From NCBI GenBank assembly GCA_934635385.1, contig CAKTZI010000011.1, positions 22,414 through 86,413 on the forward strand: a stretch of 64,000 bases of DNA, in the 5' to 3' direction. The position numbers were made by a program, and so were the translations under genes. The stretch is from an uncultured Kiritimatiellota bacterium (GTDB taxonomy: Bacteria; Verrucomicrobiota; Kiritimatiellia; RFP12; UBA1067). This document shows, one piece after another, positions 42,839-50,158 of this stretch; the first letter of the stretch is position 1; each line of letters opens with the position of its first letter. The notes below the pieces were generated by a model. It did no database searches and was not told the origin of the DNA. It worked only from the letters and a program-made list of their open reading frames with translations.

Positions 42839-43933
42839 TCAGCTGATGCGGAGCGGCATCAGGACGTAGAGGAACGGAATCGAGCACTTGATCACCGCCG
42901 GCGAATGTCCGTCGGAGAGGTTCATAATCACCTCATCGTCGTCAATCGACTTCAGGCAGTCCATCACATACGATGGATTGAACATGATCTCGATCTTCTC
43001 GCCCGCGTACTTGATCGGAACCTCGTCCTTCGCCTCGCCGATGTCGGACGCGGCAGACGTCACGGTCAGCTTGCCCTCGGAGAAGATGAGCTTCGTCGAG
43101 TGAGCCTCGTCCATCGTCATGACGCTCGCGCGGTCAAGCGCGTCCAGAAGCAGCTGGCGATCGACCTCAATGTGCTCCTTCGTGTCGACGGGAATCACCT
43201 GACGGTAGTTCGGGTAGGCATCGTCCATCAGCTTCGAGTAAATCATCAGGTTGTCGAGCTTGAAGCAGATCTGCGACTTCTGAACCATCATCGAGAGTTC
43301 CGTGTCGCCGTTCAGCGAACGCTGAAGTTCGCCCACGGCCTTGGACGGCAGAACGATGTCCTTCTCGGCATCCTTCGGGAACTCGACTTCCTGCTCGACG
43401 AGCGCGAGACGGCGACCGTCCGTCGCGACCATCGTGAGCTTCGCGTCCTTGAAGCTCAGGAGAACGCCCTTCAGCGTCCGGCGCGTGTCGTCCTGGCTCG
43501 CCGCGTAGGAGACCTTGCGCAGCATGTCGCGGAACGTCGCCTGCTGAATCGCGTAGGCGAACGCCTCCTCGTCCTTCGGCAGCTTCGGAAACTCGGATTC
43601 AGGCAGCCCGGCGAACTTGAACTTCGCGTTGCCCGCGCAGATCGTCGCGCGGTCTTTCGCGTCCGTCTCGACTTCGACCTCACCTTCGGCGACCTTCGAG
43701 ATCGCGTTGAAGAGAAGCTTCACGGGAATCGTCGTCGCCCCTTCTTCCGCAACTTCGCACGGACAGACCGCCTTGATGGAAATGTCGAGGTCTGTCGTCG
43801 TCATGGTGAGCTCTGCGCCGCGCGCCTCCAAAAGGACGTTCTGGAGAATCGGCAACGAGCCCTTGCCGGCGACGATGTTCTGGACGGACTTCAGTCCTTC
43901 GAGAAACTTGGAGCGGACGATCTTGAATTTCAT
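42839..43933 (-). CDS. dnaN: DNA polymerase III beta sliding clamp
   Basis: A 364-residue clamp with the three-domain beta-fold pattern. FKIVRSKFLEGLKSVQNIVA begins the protein, DTRRTLKGVLLSFKDAKLTM lies in the middle, and the C-terminus ends SIPFLYVLMPLRIS in place of the canonical MPMRL. It tethers the polymerase to DNA. It lies 266 bases after dnaA, the usual dnaA-dnaN order, and an AAGGAACAA ribosome binding site precedes it. Confidence 0.96.
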   Translation of the reverse strand: MKFKIVRSKFLEGLKSVQNIVAGKGSLPILQNVLLEARGAELTMTTTDLDISIKAVCPCEVAEEGATTIPVKLLFNAISKVAEGEVEVETDAKDRATICAGNAKFKFAGLPESEFPKLPKDEEAFAYAIQQATFRDMLRKVSYAASQDDTRRTLKGVLLSFKDAKLTMVATDGRRLALVEQEVEFPKDAEKDIVLPSKAVGELQRSLNGDTELSMMVQKSQICFKLDNLMIYSKLMDDAYPNYRQVIPVDTKEHIEVDRQLLLDALDRASVMTMDEAHSTKLIFSEGKLTVTSAASDIGEAKDEVPIKYAGEKIEIMFNPSYVMDCLKSIDDDEVIMNLSDGHSPAVIKCSIPFLYVLMPLRIS

Positions 43934-44029
43934 GGTTTGTTCCTTCTTAAATGTGCGTGTACGTGAATTGTATCAAATAATACTAATTGAGGATAGAGTG
44001 TTTTCTATTTCTAATAGTTTTGTCGATAA

Positions 44030-44038
44030 TGTGGATAA
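44030..44038. other. Consensus DnaA box between dnaA and dnaN
   Basis: TGTGGATAA (complement TTATCCACA) is a perfect DnaA box in the 266-base gap between dnaA and dnaN, beside AT-rich TTTTCTATTTCTAATAGTTT. A role in autoregulation or origin function is likely. Confidence 0.6.
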
Positions 44039-44199
44039 CTCGTCGAAAGCCTTGTTTTATTGGTGTTCATGCTCTTTTGCCCTGTTGATTGAAAATTTGA
44101 CAAGGTGAAGAGCGAAGTTGACTGTGCTGCGCCGCTGTTCATGTCTGTTCATATTCCGCCGAGTTGTCTTCAGCCTGTCGTCAGTTCCTCTTCGGCTTG

Positions 44200-45618
44200 T
44201 CAATTGAAGTTGTCCTTGATGGAACAGCCGAATTCGGCAAGGATTTCGTTCAGTTCGGATTTGAGTTCGGGTTCGACATCGAACCGTTTTTCGATGTTCC
44301 GTACGCCATGGAGGATTGTGGCATGCGTTTTCTTGAAGGACTGCGCAATCTCCGGCAGGCTCTTCGTCGTGTACTTGCGCGAGATGTACATGGCCATCTG
44401 GCGTGGCGTCACGAGCGACTGCGTCCGCTCGGCAGACAGGATCTGCTCGATCGAGACGTCGTATTTTTTCGCGACGGACTGCTGGATTTCCTTGATCGTC
44501 AGGCTTCGAAGCGATTTCTCCTTCTCGATGTATTCCTTGAGAATGTGCGTCAGAACATCGTTCGTCAGCGGTGTCGTCGGTTCGACCTGGCGGAAGATGT
44601 GGATTCTGTTCAAGGCCCCTTCCATCGCGCGCACGTGGCTCTTGATCGTGTCGGCGATGAACTCTAGTGCGTTGTCGGGGATGCTCGGCACCATCGACTC
44701 GGACTTCTTCTTCAGAATCGCGAGACGCGTCTCGTAGTTTGGCGACTCGATTTCCTGCACCATGCCGCCCTCGAAGCGCGAAATGAGGCGCGCCTCGATG
44801 GAAGGCAGGTTCTTCGGCGCGACGTCGGACGTCATGACGATCTGGCTGTGCGCCTGCTGAAGGACGTTGAACGTGTTGAAGAACTCCTCCTGGCATTGCT
44901 TGCCCTTTTGAAGGAACTGCACGTCATCGACCATCAGCAGATCCATCTTTCGGTAGCGGTTGCGGAAACTCTCCATGGTTCCGTTCTGCAAGGAGTTTAC
45001 GTATTCGTTCAGGAATGTCGCGGCCGTCAGGTAGCAGATGTTGAGCGACGGGTTCTTCTTTTTCAGCTCGTTGCCGATCGCCTGCATGAGATGCGTCTTT
45101 CCGAGCCCGGTGCCGCCATGGATGAACAGCGGATTGTAGACGCTCTTGCCGGGATTCGCGACGACGCCCTGCGCGGCGGCAAGTGCCCAGCTGTTCGACG
45201 AGCCGCGCACGAAATTGTCGAACGTGTAGTCTTCGTTGAGCGGCATCGTCGAGATCAGTGCCGCTTTTGGATGGGCTTTCGGGACTGATTCTGTGCTGGA
45301 CACCGCCGGTTCTGTCGGGATGACGACTGGCGGCTTGGCCCTTTCGCTGGAGCGGAATTCAATGCCGACTGGGGTGTCTGATGAAACGAGTTCAAGGCAT
45401 TTCTTCAGCTTGTCCGAATACTTGTCGCGCAGGAAGTCCGCCGTGTAGGCGTTCGTGAGCGTGATGACGAAGAGGCCGTTTTCGCGCGTGACGGACGTAA
45501 TCGTGGAAAAGTAGCGTTCGACTTGGCCGCGCTCTTCGGCAGAAAACAACGTGGAAAGGTAAGTCTGCTTGGCCCTTTCCCATGTCTCTTTCGATTTGAT
45601 GTCAATCGTTTCGTTCAT
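44200..45618 (-). CDS. dnaA: Chromosomal replication initiator DnaA
   Basis: A 472-residue DnaA. The N-terminal DnaB-interacting domain is followed by a variable linker, the AAA+ domain (Walker A GGTGLGKTHL near 168, Walker B LLMVDDVQF near 230) and the C-terminal helix-turn-helix with the signature VTPRQMAMYISRKYTTKS and THATILHGVRNIEK. It binds DnaA boxes and opens the origin. The gap upstream holds a DnaA-box pair (45705..45728), consistent with autoregulation. Confidence 0.97.
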   Translation of the reverse strand: MNETIDIKSKETWERAKQTYLSTLFSAEERGQVERYFSTITSVTRENGLFVITLTNAYTADFLRDKYSDKLKKCLELVSSDTPVGIEFRSSERAKPPVVIPTEPAVSSTESVPKAHPKAALISTMPLNEDYTFDNFVRGSSNSWALAAAQGVVANPGKSVYNPLFIHGGTGLGKTHLMQAIGNELKKKNPSLNICYLTAATFLNEYVNSLQNGTMESFRNRYRKMDLLMVDDVQFLQKGKQCQEEFFNTFNVLQQAHSQIVMTSDVAPKNLPSIEARLISRFEGGMVQEIESPNYETRLAILKKKSESMVPSIPDNALEFIADTIKSHVRAMEGALNRIHIFRQVEPTTPLTNDVLTHILKEYIEKEKSLRSLTIKEIQQSVAKKYDVSIEQILSAERTQSLVTPRQMAMYISRKYTTKSLPEIAQSFKKTHATILHGVRNIEKRFDVEPELKSELNEILAEFGCSIKDNFN

Positions 45619-45704
45619 CTCTTTTTCTCTTCGACTTCAAGTTGCTCATAATACCATAAAAATGGCGAAGTGTGGGAAAATAGAAATCAACGCGTGTCTT
45701 CAAG

Positions 45705-45728
45705 TTATCAACATTTTGTGTTGATAAG
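45705..45728. promoter_or_regulatory. Inverted pair of DnaA boxes upstream of dnaA
   Basis: TTATCAACA (45705..45713) and TGTTGATAA (45720..45728) face each other six bases apart, about 90 bases before the dnaA ATG. Probably the autoregulatory site of dnaA, or part of the origin. Confidence 0.6.
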
Positions 45729-45742
45729 TGTTGTGGTGAAAT

Positions 45743-45777
45743 GAAAAGCCCCGGTCCGGAACGTCCGGAACCGGGGA
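45743..45777 (-). terminator. Rho-independent terminator of the outer membrane protein gene
   Basis: On the minus strand, a CCCCGGTTCCGGA/TCCGGACCGGGG stem with one bulge and a 3-base loop is followed by CTTTTC. It lies 61 bases after the stop of the gene at 45838..46752. Confidence 0.75.
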
Positions 45778-45837
45778 CCCGCTGTAACCACCAACAGGAT
45801 TTTTCCCTCGGATCATGTGTGCGTGTGACCGAGAAAA

Positions 45838-46752
45838 TCAGAACGCGATGGCAATCGAGACGCCTGTGACGAAGTTATAGCTCTCCGAATAGGCTTCCGT
45901 GCCTTCATAAGCCGACGCGGCATCACGTGCCGACGAATCGAAGAGGTAGTCGTAGTAGGCGAGATAGGCGCCGAGCGAAACGCCGTCCGTGATGTTCCAC
46001 GTCAGTTCGCCCTTGAGGCAGGTGTCCATCAGGCACGCCTCGTCGTAGCCGTCGCCGGCCTCGCCGAGGTAGGCCGTCACGCGGCGCTGGTCGCCCCAGC
46101 CCTGCGCGAGGGAGACGCGGAACGAGAGAATGTCGTCATCGCCCTCTTCCTTTCCTTCGACAACCGAGAACGTGTGGCCGATTTCGAGGTTGAGGTAGGT
46201 GCCCTCGTCGCGGTCGATGTCGCGCTCGTAGGAGAACGTCGGCTCGAACCAGAGGTCAGGCAGTCCGATCGAGAACGTGAGGAACTGCGTGTCGTCATCG
46301 ACGATCCTAGGATGCTGCTCATACGTGTAGCCGAGCTCGAACTCGATCGTCGTCGGCAGCCCTTCGTCCGGCCCGAACGCATGGCCGATCGCCACGCCAG
46401 GGTCGAGTTCCTGATAGCGGAAGGCATGATCGCGGTAGCCGGCCTTTTCGCCGTAGCGCGTGGTGTCGAAGATCGACTCGACGCTGAACGTCACCCAGTC
46501 GAAGAACGTGAGCGCCGCCGAGGGGGTGAGGATCGGGTCGTTGTTGTCCACGAGACCGTAGCTCATGAACTTCGAGTCGAACGCGAGGCCGACTTCCGCC
46601 GAGACGATTGAGGTCTCGCCGAACGTCACCCCTTCGCCCATGGCCCAGCTGAGGCCCTGCTCTTCGTTTTCCTTCGCTTCCGTTTCCGCCCGAACGCTGC
46701 CGCAGAACGCGGCTGCACAGGCGATCGTTGTCATGATGTGCTTTGAGTTCAT
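45838..46752 (-). CDS. Predicted outer membrane beta-barrel protein
   Basis: A 304-residue protein with a signal peptide (IMTTIACAAAFCGSVRAE). The mature part alternates hydrophobic and polar residues in strands of about 10-12 (WVTFSVESIFDTTRY, FLTFSIGLPDLWFEPTFSYE, SLGAYLAYYDYLF) and ends in a terminal Phe (FVTGVSIAIAF), the usual outer membrane insertion signal. The family is not recognised; a pore or transport role is inference. It has its own terminator and lies beside dnaA by position only. Confidence 0.75.
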   Translation of the reverse strand: MNSKHIMTTIACAAAFCGSVRAETEAKENEEQGLSWAMGEGVTFGETSIVSAEVGLAFDSKFMSYGLVDNNDPILTPSAALTFFDWVTFSVESIFDTTRYGEKAGYRDHAFRYQELDPGVAIGHAFGPDEGLPTTIEFELGYTYEQHPRIVDDDTQFLTFSIGLPDLWFEPTFSYERDIDRDEGTYLNLEIGHTFSVVEGKEEGDDDILSFRVSLAQGWGDQRRVTAYLGEAGDGYDEACLMDTCLKGELTWNITDGVSLGAYLAYYDYLFDSSARDAASAYEGTEAYSESYNFVTGVSIAIAF

Positions 46753-46837
46753 TGTTAGTTTTGACTTATTTTATTAGTCTTATCTTAGTTTTTGTTTGTT
46801 TTTTGGCTTTGCCAAATCGAAGATTTTTATTGCTTCC

Positions 46838-46993
46838 CTACTTCTTGCCCTTGTCCTTGCAGTGGCAGTGGCCGCCGCAGAGCTTTCGGCTGCCGCCGCA
46901 CTCGCACGGCGCCCCCTTCTTCCACGCCCGCCAGACGGCGAGCGCGGCAAGGGCGAGGACAAGCGCGAGGACGGCGACGGAGCCCGCGTTCAT
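46838..46993 (-). CDS. FeoB-associated Cys-rich membrane protein
   Basis: A 51-residue protein. One hydrophobic helix (SVAVLALVLALAALAVWRAW) is followed by a Cys- and His-rich tail, CECGGSRKLCGGHCHCKDKG. This is the layout of small proteins that follow feoB in many bacteria. The ATG overlaps the feoB stop by 4 bases. The tail may bind iron; the exact function is unknown. Confidence 0.8.
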   Translation of the reverse strand: MNAGSVAVLALVLALAALAVWRAWKKGAPCECGGSRKLCGGHCHCKDKGKK

Positions 46994-49407
46994 GCCAACG
47001 CCTCCTTGGGAGCCGGACGGAAGATCGCCCAGAGAACGGCGGCATCGACCGCCAGCGTCACGGCTGTCCAGAATCCGAAGCCGCCGCCGCAGGCCAAGAT
47101 GCCGATCTGGTAGGCCGAGAGCGCGATCACGTAGCCGACCGCGAGCTGGAAGGCCATCGCGAACCAGCCCCACTTCTGCGAGCCCATCTCGCGGAAGGTC
47201 GTCGCGATCGCCACCATGCACGGCGGGACGAACAGGTTGAACACCATGAAGGAGAAAGCCGCAAGCTTCGGGAAGTCGCTCATCGAGCCGAAGAGGGCCG
47301 CAATGTTCGAGGCCGTCGTCGCGCCGTCAAAGCCGGAGGACACGAGGCCCAGCGTCGCCGTCGCCTGCTCCTTGGCGATCTCCGCCGAGACCGTTGCCGC
47401 CGCGCCCTGCCACGTGCCGAAGCCGAGCGGCGCGAAGATCCAGGCGATCCAGCTGCCGAGGTCATGCAGGATCGAACGCTCGATCTCCTCGTCCGCCAGC
47501 AGGTTCAGAGACCAGTCGAAGTGCATGATGAACCAAAGGAACACGCACGCCGGGAAGATGATCACGCCCGCCTTGAGCATGTAGCCCTTCACGCGCTGCC
47601 ACGTGTGGATGAGGATGCCGCGCACGGTCGGCAGGTGGTAGGCCGGAAGCTCCATCACGAACGGGGCCGCTTCGCCCGCGAACGCCTTGGACTTCTTGAG
47701 CGCGATGCCGCCCAGCACGATGATGGCGATGCCGATGACGTCCATGAGCGGCGCCACGTACCACATCTCGCGGAAGAAGATCGCCGTGAACATCGCGATG
47801 ATCACCGTCTTCGCGCCGCACGGGATGAACGTCGCGAGGATGATCGTCATGCGGCGGTCACGCTCGTTCTCGATCGTCCGCGCCGCCATGACGGCCGGTA
47901 CGCCGCAGCCCTTGCCGACGATCATCGGGATGAACGACTTGCCCGACAGGCCGAACTTTCGGAAGAGCCGGTCCATGATGAACGCGACGCGCGCCATGTA
48001 CCCGCAGTCCTCCAGGAACGCGAGGAACAGGAACACGATCGTGATCACCGGCACGAAGCCGAGCACCGTCGCGACGCCGCCCCACGCGCCGTCGTTGACG
48101 AGCGAGGAAACCATGTCGGACGCCCCGACCTTCTCCAGCGCCTCGGAAATGAGCGCGCCGATGCCCGGAATCCACACGCCGTAGTCGGACGGGTTCGGCT
48201 CCTCGACCTCCTTGGCGGCGTTGTAGGCCGCCTCGTCGATCGGCCATTCCTCCGCCGTCTCGCCGGTCTCCTCGTCCTCGATGGACGCCTCCTTCTCGCC
48301 GGCCTCCCACGCCGCGACCGTCGCCTCCGCCTTCGCGAAGTCTTCGCAGGCCGTGTCGTAGTCCTTGCCGTTGACCTCGTGCATCGTAAACGGCAGGTGC
48401 CAGCCGTCGCCGAGGAACCCGTCGTTCGCCCAGTCGGTGAGCTTCGTGCCGGGGCCGCAGTCCGAAACCGCGAGGAACCACATCACGCAGAGCGAGACGA
48501 TGAAGATCGGCAGCGCGAGGATCTTGTTCGTGACGATCTTGTCGATCTTGTCCGACAGCGTCAGCGTCTTCGCGCCGCGCTTCTTCGCCACAGCCTTGCC
48601 GACCAGTGTCTTGATGAAGTCGTAGCGCTGGTTCGTGATGATCGACTCGGCGTCGTCGTCAAGTTCCTTCTCGCAGTCGCGGACGTGCGCGTCGAGGTGC
48701 TGGCGCGTCTTCTCGTCGAGGCCGAGCATGTCGATGATCTCGGTGTCGCGCTCGAAGACCTTGACGGCGAACCAGCGGATGGCGCGCGCATCGACCTTGC
48801 CCTGGATCGTCTCCTCGATGTGGGCAATCGCGTGCTCGACGGGGCCGGTGAAGACGTGAGGGACTTCGCCCTTCTTGCCTTCACGCGCGAGCTTCGCGGC
48901 CAGCTCCGCCGCCTCGACGCCACCCTCGTTGTGCTGGGCGCTGATGCCGACGACCTCGCAGCCGAGCGACTCGGCGATGCGCTTCATGTCGATCTTGTCG
49001 CCGTTCTTGCGCACGAGATCCATCATGTTGACCGCGACCACCATCGGCAGGCCCAGCTCGGCGAGCTGCGTCGTCAGGTAGAGGTTGCGCTCGATGTTCG
49101 TGCCGTCCACGATGTTCAGGATCGCCGACGGCGAGTCCTCGACGAGATACCGCCGCGAGACCTTCTCCTCCAGCGAATAGGGCGAGAGCGAGTAGATGCC
49201 CGGCAGGTCCTGAATGACGACCGACTTGTCGCCCTTGAGGAGGCCGTCCTTCTTCTCGACCGTGACGCCCGGCCAGTTGCCGACGTACTGGTTCGAGCCC
49301 GTGAGCGCGTTGAAGAGCGTCGTCTTGCCGCAGTTCGGGTTGCCCGCGAGCGCGATCTTCACCGCACCCGACGCCGGCACTTTCCCTTCGTTAACTTTAT
49401 TAGACAT
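46990..49407 (-). CDS. feoB: Ferrous iron transporter FeoB
   Basis: A 805-residue Fe2+ transporter. The cytoplasmic GTPase has G1 GNPNCGKTTLF, G3 DLPGIYSLSPYS and G4 NMMD; the membrane part carries the Gate motifs (VPVITIVFLFLAFLEDCGYM and IPCGAKTVIIAMFTAIFF). About 100 residues between the first and second membrane helices (roughly 345-425) are an acidic, Glu-rich insert (EKEASIEDEETGETAEEW), probably outside. The start is the ATG at 49407; an in-frame TTG 18 bases earlier lies within GAGGGAAG, the likely ribosome binding region. It is in an operon with two feoA genes and the small Cys-rich protein. Confidence 0.95.
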   Translation of the reverse strand: MSNKVNEGKVPASGAVKIALAGNPNCGKTTLFNALTGSNQYVGNWPGVTVEKKDGLLKGDKSVVIQDLPGIYSLSPYSLEEKVSRRYLVEDSPSAILNIVDGTNIERNLYLTTQLAELGLPMVVAVNMMDLVRKNGDKIDMKRIAESLGCEVVGISAQHNEGGVEAAELAAKLAREGKKGEVPHVFTGPVEHAIAHIEETIQGKVDARAIRWFAVKVFERDTEIIDMLGLDEKTRQHLDAHVRDCEKELDDDAESIITNQRYDFIKTLVGKAVAKKRGAKTLTLSDKIDKIVTNKILALPIFIVSLCVMWFLAVSDCGPGTKLTDWANDGFLGDGWHLPFTMHEVNGKDYDTACEDFAKAEATVAAWEAGEKEASIEDEETGETAEEWPIDEAAYNAAKEVEEPNPSDYGVWIPGIGALISEALEKVGASDMVSSLVNDGAWGGVATVLGFVPVITIVFLFLAFLEDCGYMARVAFIMDRLFRKFGLSGKSFIPMIVGKGCGVPAVMAARTIENERDRRMTIILATFIPCGAKTVIIAMFTAIFFREMWYVAPLMDVIGIAIIVLGGIALKKSKAFAGEAAPFVMELPAYHLPTVRGILIHTWQRVKGYMLKAGVIIFPACVFLWFIMHFDWSLNLLADEEIERSILHDLGSWIAWIFAPLGFGTWQGAAATVSAEIAKEQATATLGLVSSGFDGATTASNIAALFGSMSDFPKLAAFSFMVFNLFVPPCMVAIATTFREMGSQKWGWFAMAFQLAVGYVIALSAYQIGILACGGGFGFWTAVTLAVDAAVLWAIFRPAPKEALA

Positions 49408-49434
49408 AACTAATTCTTCCCTCAAAAAAAAATT

Positions 49435-49656
49435 TCACTCGACCTCGATCAGCGCCGCCTCGCCCTTGCGGATCGAGAGCTCGTAGCCGCGCACGGTCAG
49501 CTCGATGGGATCGCCGAGCGGCGCGACCTTGCGCACGGAGACCTCGGCCCCCTTCGTGATGCCCATGTCCATGATGCGCCGCTTGACGGCGCCTTCCCCG
49601 TGAAGACGGACGACGCGCGTCGTCGCCCCGACGGGAATGTCATTCAATGTCTTCAT
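49435..49656 (-). CDS. feoA: FeoA-domain protein, copy next to feoB
   Basis: A 73-residue SH3-like FeoA domain (RRIMDMGITKGAEVSVRKVA followed by PLGDPIELTVRGYELSIRKG). FeoA supports FeoB-driven iron uptake. I chose the ATG at 49656, which opens on the family N-terminus after AAGGAAAAATACGA; upstream in-frame sequence is not FeoA-like. It is 27 bases before the feoB start. Confidence 0.9.
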   Translation of the reverse strand: MKTLNDIPVGATTRVVRLHGEGAVKRRIMDMGITKGAEVSVRKVAPLGDPIELTVRGYELSIRKGEAALIEVE

Positions 49657-49730
49657 TCGTATTTTTCCTTGTTCGTGGTTGCAGACTTCTCTTTCAGATG
49701 TTCTGCCTGACAAATTTTTCAGCGCCTCGC

Positions 49731-49770
49731 TCTTCTCAACCTCTCACCTTCTCAACCTCACAACCCCTCA
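49731..49770. repeat. TCTCAACCT-type tandem repeat between the feoA genes
   Basis: TTCTCAACC, TCTCACCTT, CTCAACCTC and similar 9-base units follow one another in the gap between the two feoA genes. This is a short-period repeat of the kind found at murI and mnmE, but outside a gene. Confidence 0.5.
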
Positions 49771-49986
49771 TACCGGCGCGCATTCGATGCGCCGCGCGAG
49801 CTCGTCGTTGAGGGCGAGGCGGCTGTCGTGGATGCCGACGATCTTGCCGCCCTCCGTGTCTTCGATGACGCGGACGACCGTCCCGGCCGAGAAGCCGAGA
49901 CTCCCCAGATGCTTGCGCGTGGCGTCTGCCCCGCCCACGCGCATCACGCGCGCCGACTCACCGGCCTTGAAGAACGACAATGGCAT
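49768..49986 (-). CDS. Second FeoA-domain protein
   Basis: A 72-residue FeoA-type domain (KHLGSLGFSAGTVVRVIEDT then GGKIVGIHDSRLALNDELAR). It is only distantly like the FeoA at 49435, so this is not a recent duplication. Together they give a feoA-feoA-feoB layout, as found in several phyla. The start is the ATG at 49986, with AAAGGAATTCTGA before it. No Fur box is obvious upstream. Confidence 0.85.
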   Translation of the reverse strand: MPLSFFKAGESARVMRVGGADATRKHLGSLGFSAGTVVRVIEDTEGGKIVGIHDSRLALNDELARRIECAPV

Positions 49987-50124
49987 TCAGAATTCCTTTC
50001 TCAGTTCCGCCCCCTGTTAGAGGGCACTAACTTCCAACAGGCGCGAAGTTTACCAAATCTAACTCGCGGCTGTCAAGGGGATGCCCGACACAGGTCCAGG
50101 GCTTCAGCATGAAAAGAGAATCCT

Positions 50125-50143
50125 CTCACTGTCACGCAGTGAG
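50125..50143 (-). terminator. Weak hairpin downstream of mnmG
   Basis: CTCACTG/CAGTGAG with a 5-base loop, followed on the minus strand by AGGATTCTCTTTTC. It lies 16 bases past the mnmG stop. Confidence 0.35.
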
Positions 50144-50158
50144 CAAAGGACAAGAGAA

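Noticed and set aside
49407..49425. A start for feoB at the TTG 18 bases upstream
   Set aside because: It would place the start within the GAGGGAAG ribosome binding region; the ATG at 49407 is better placed.
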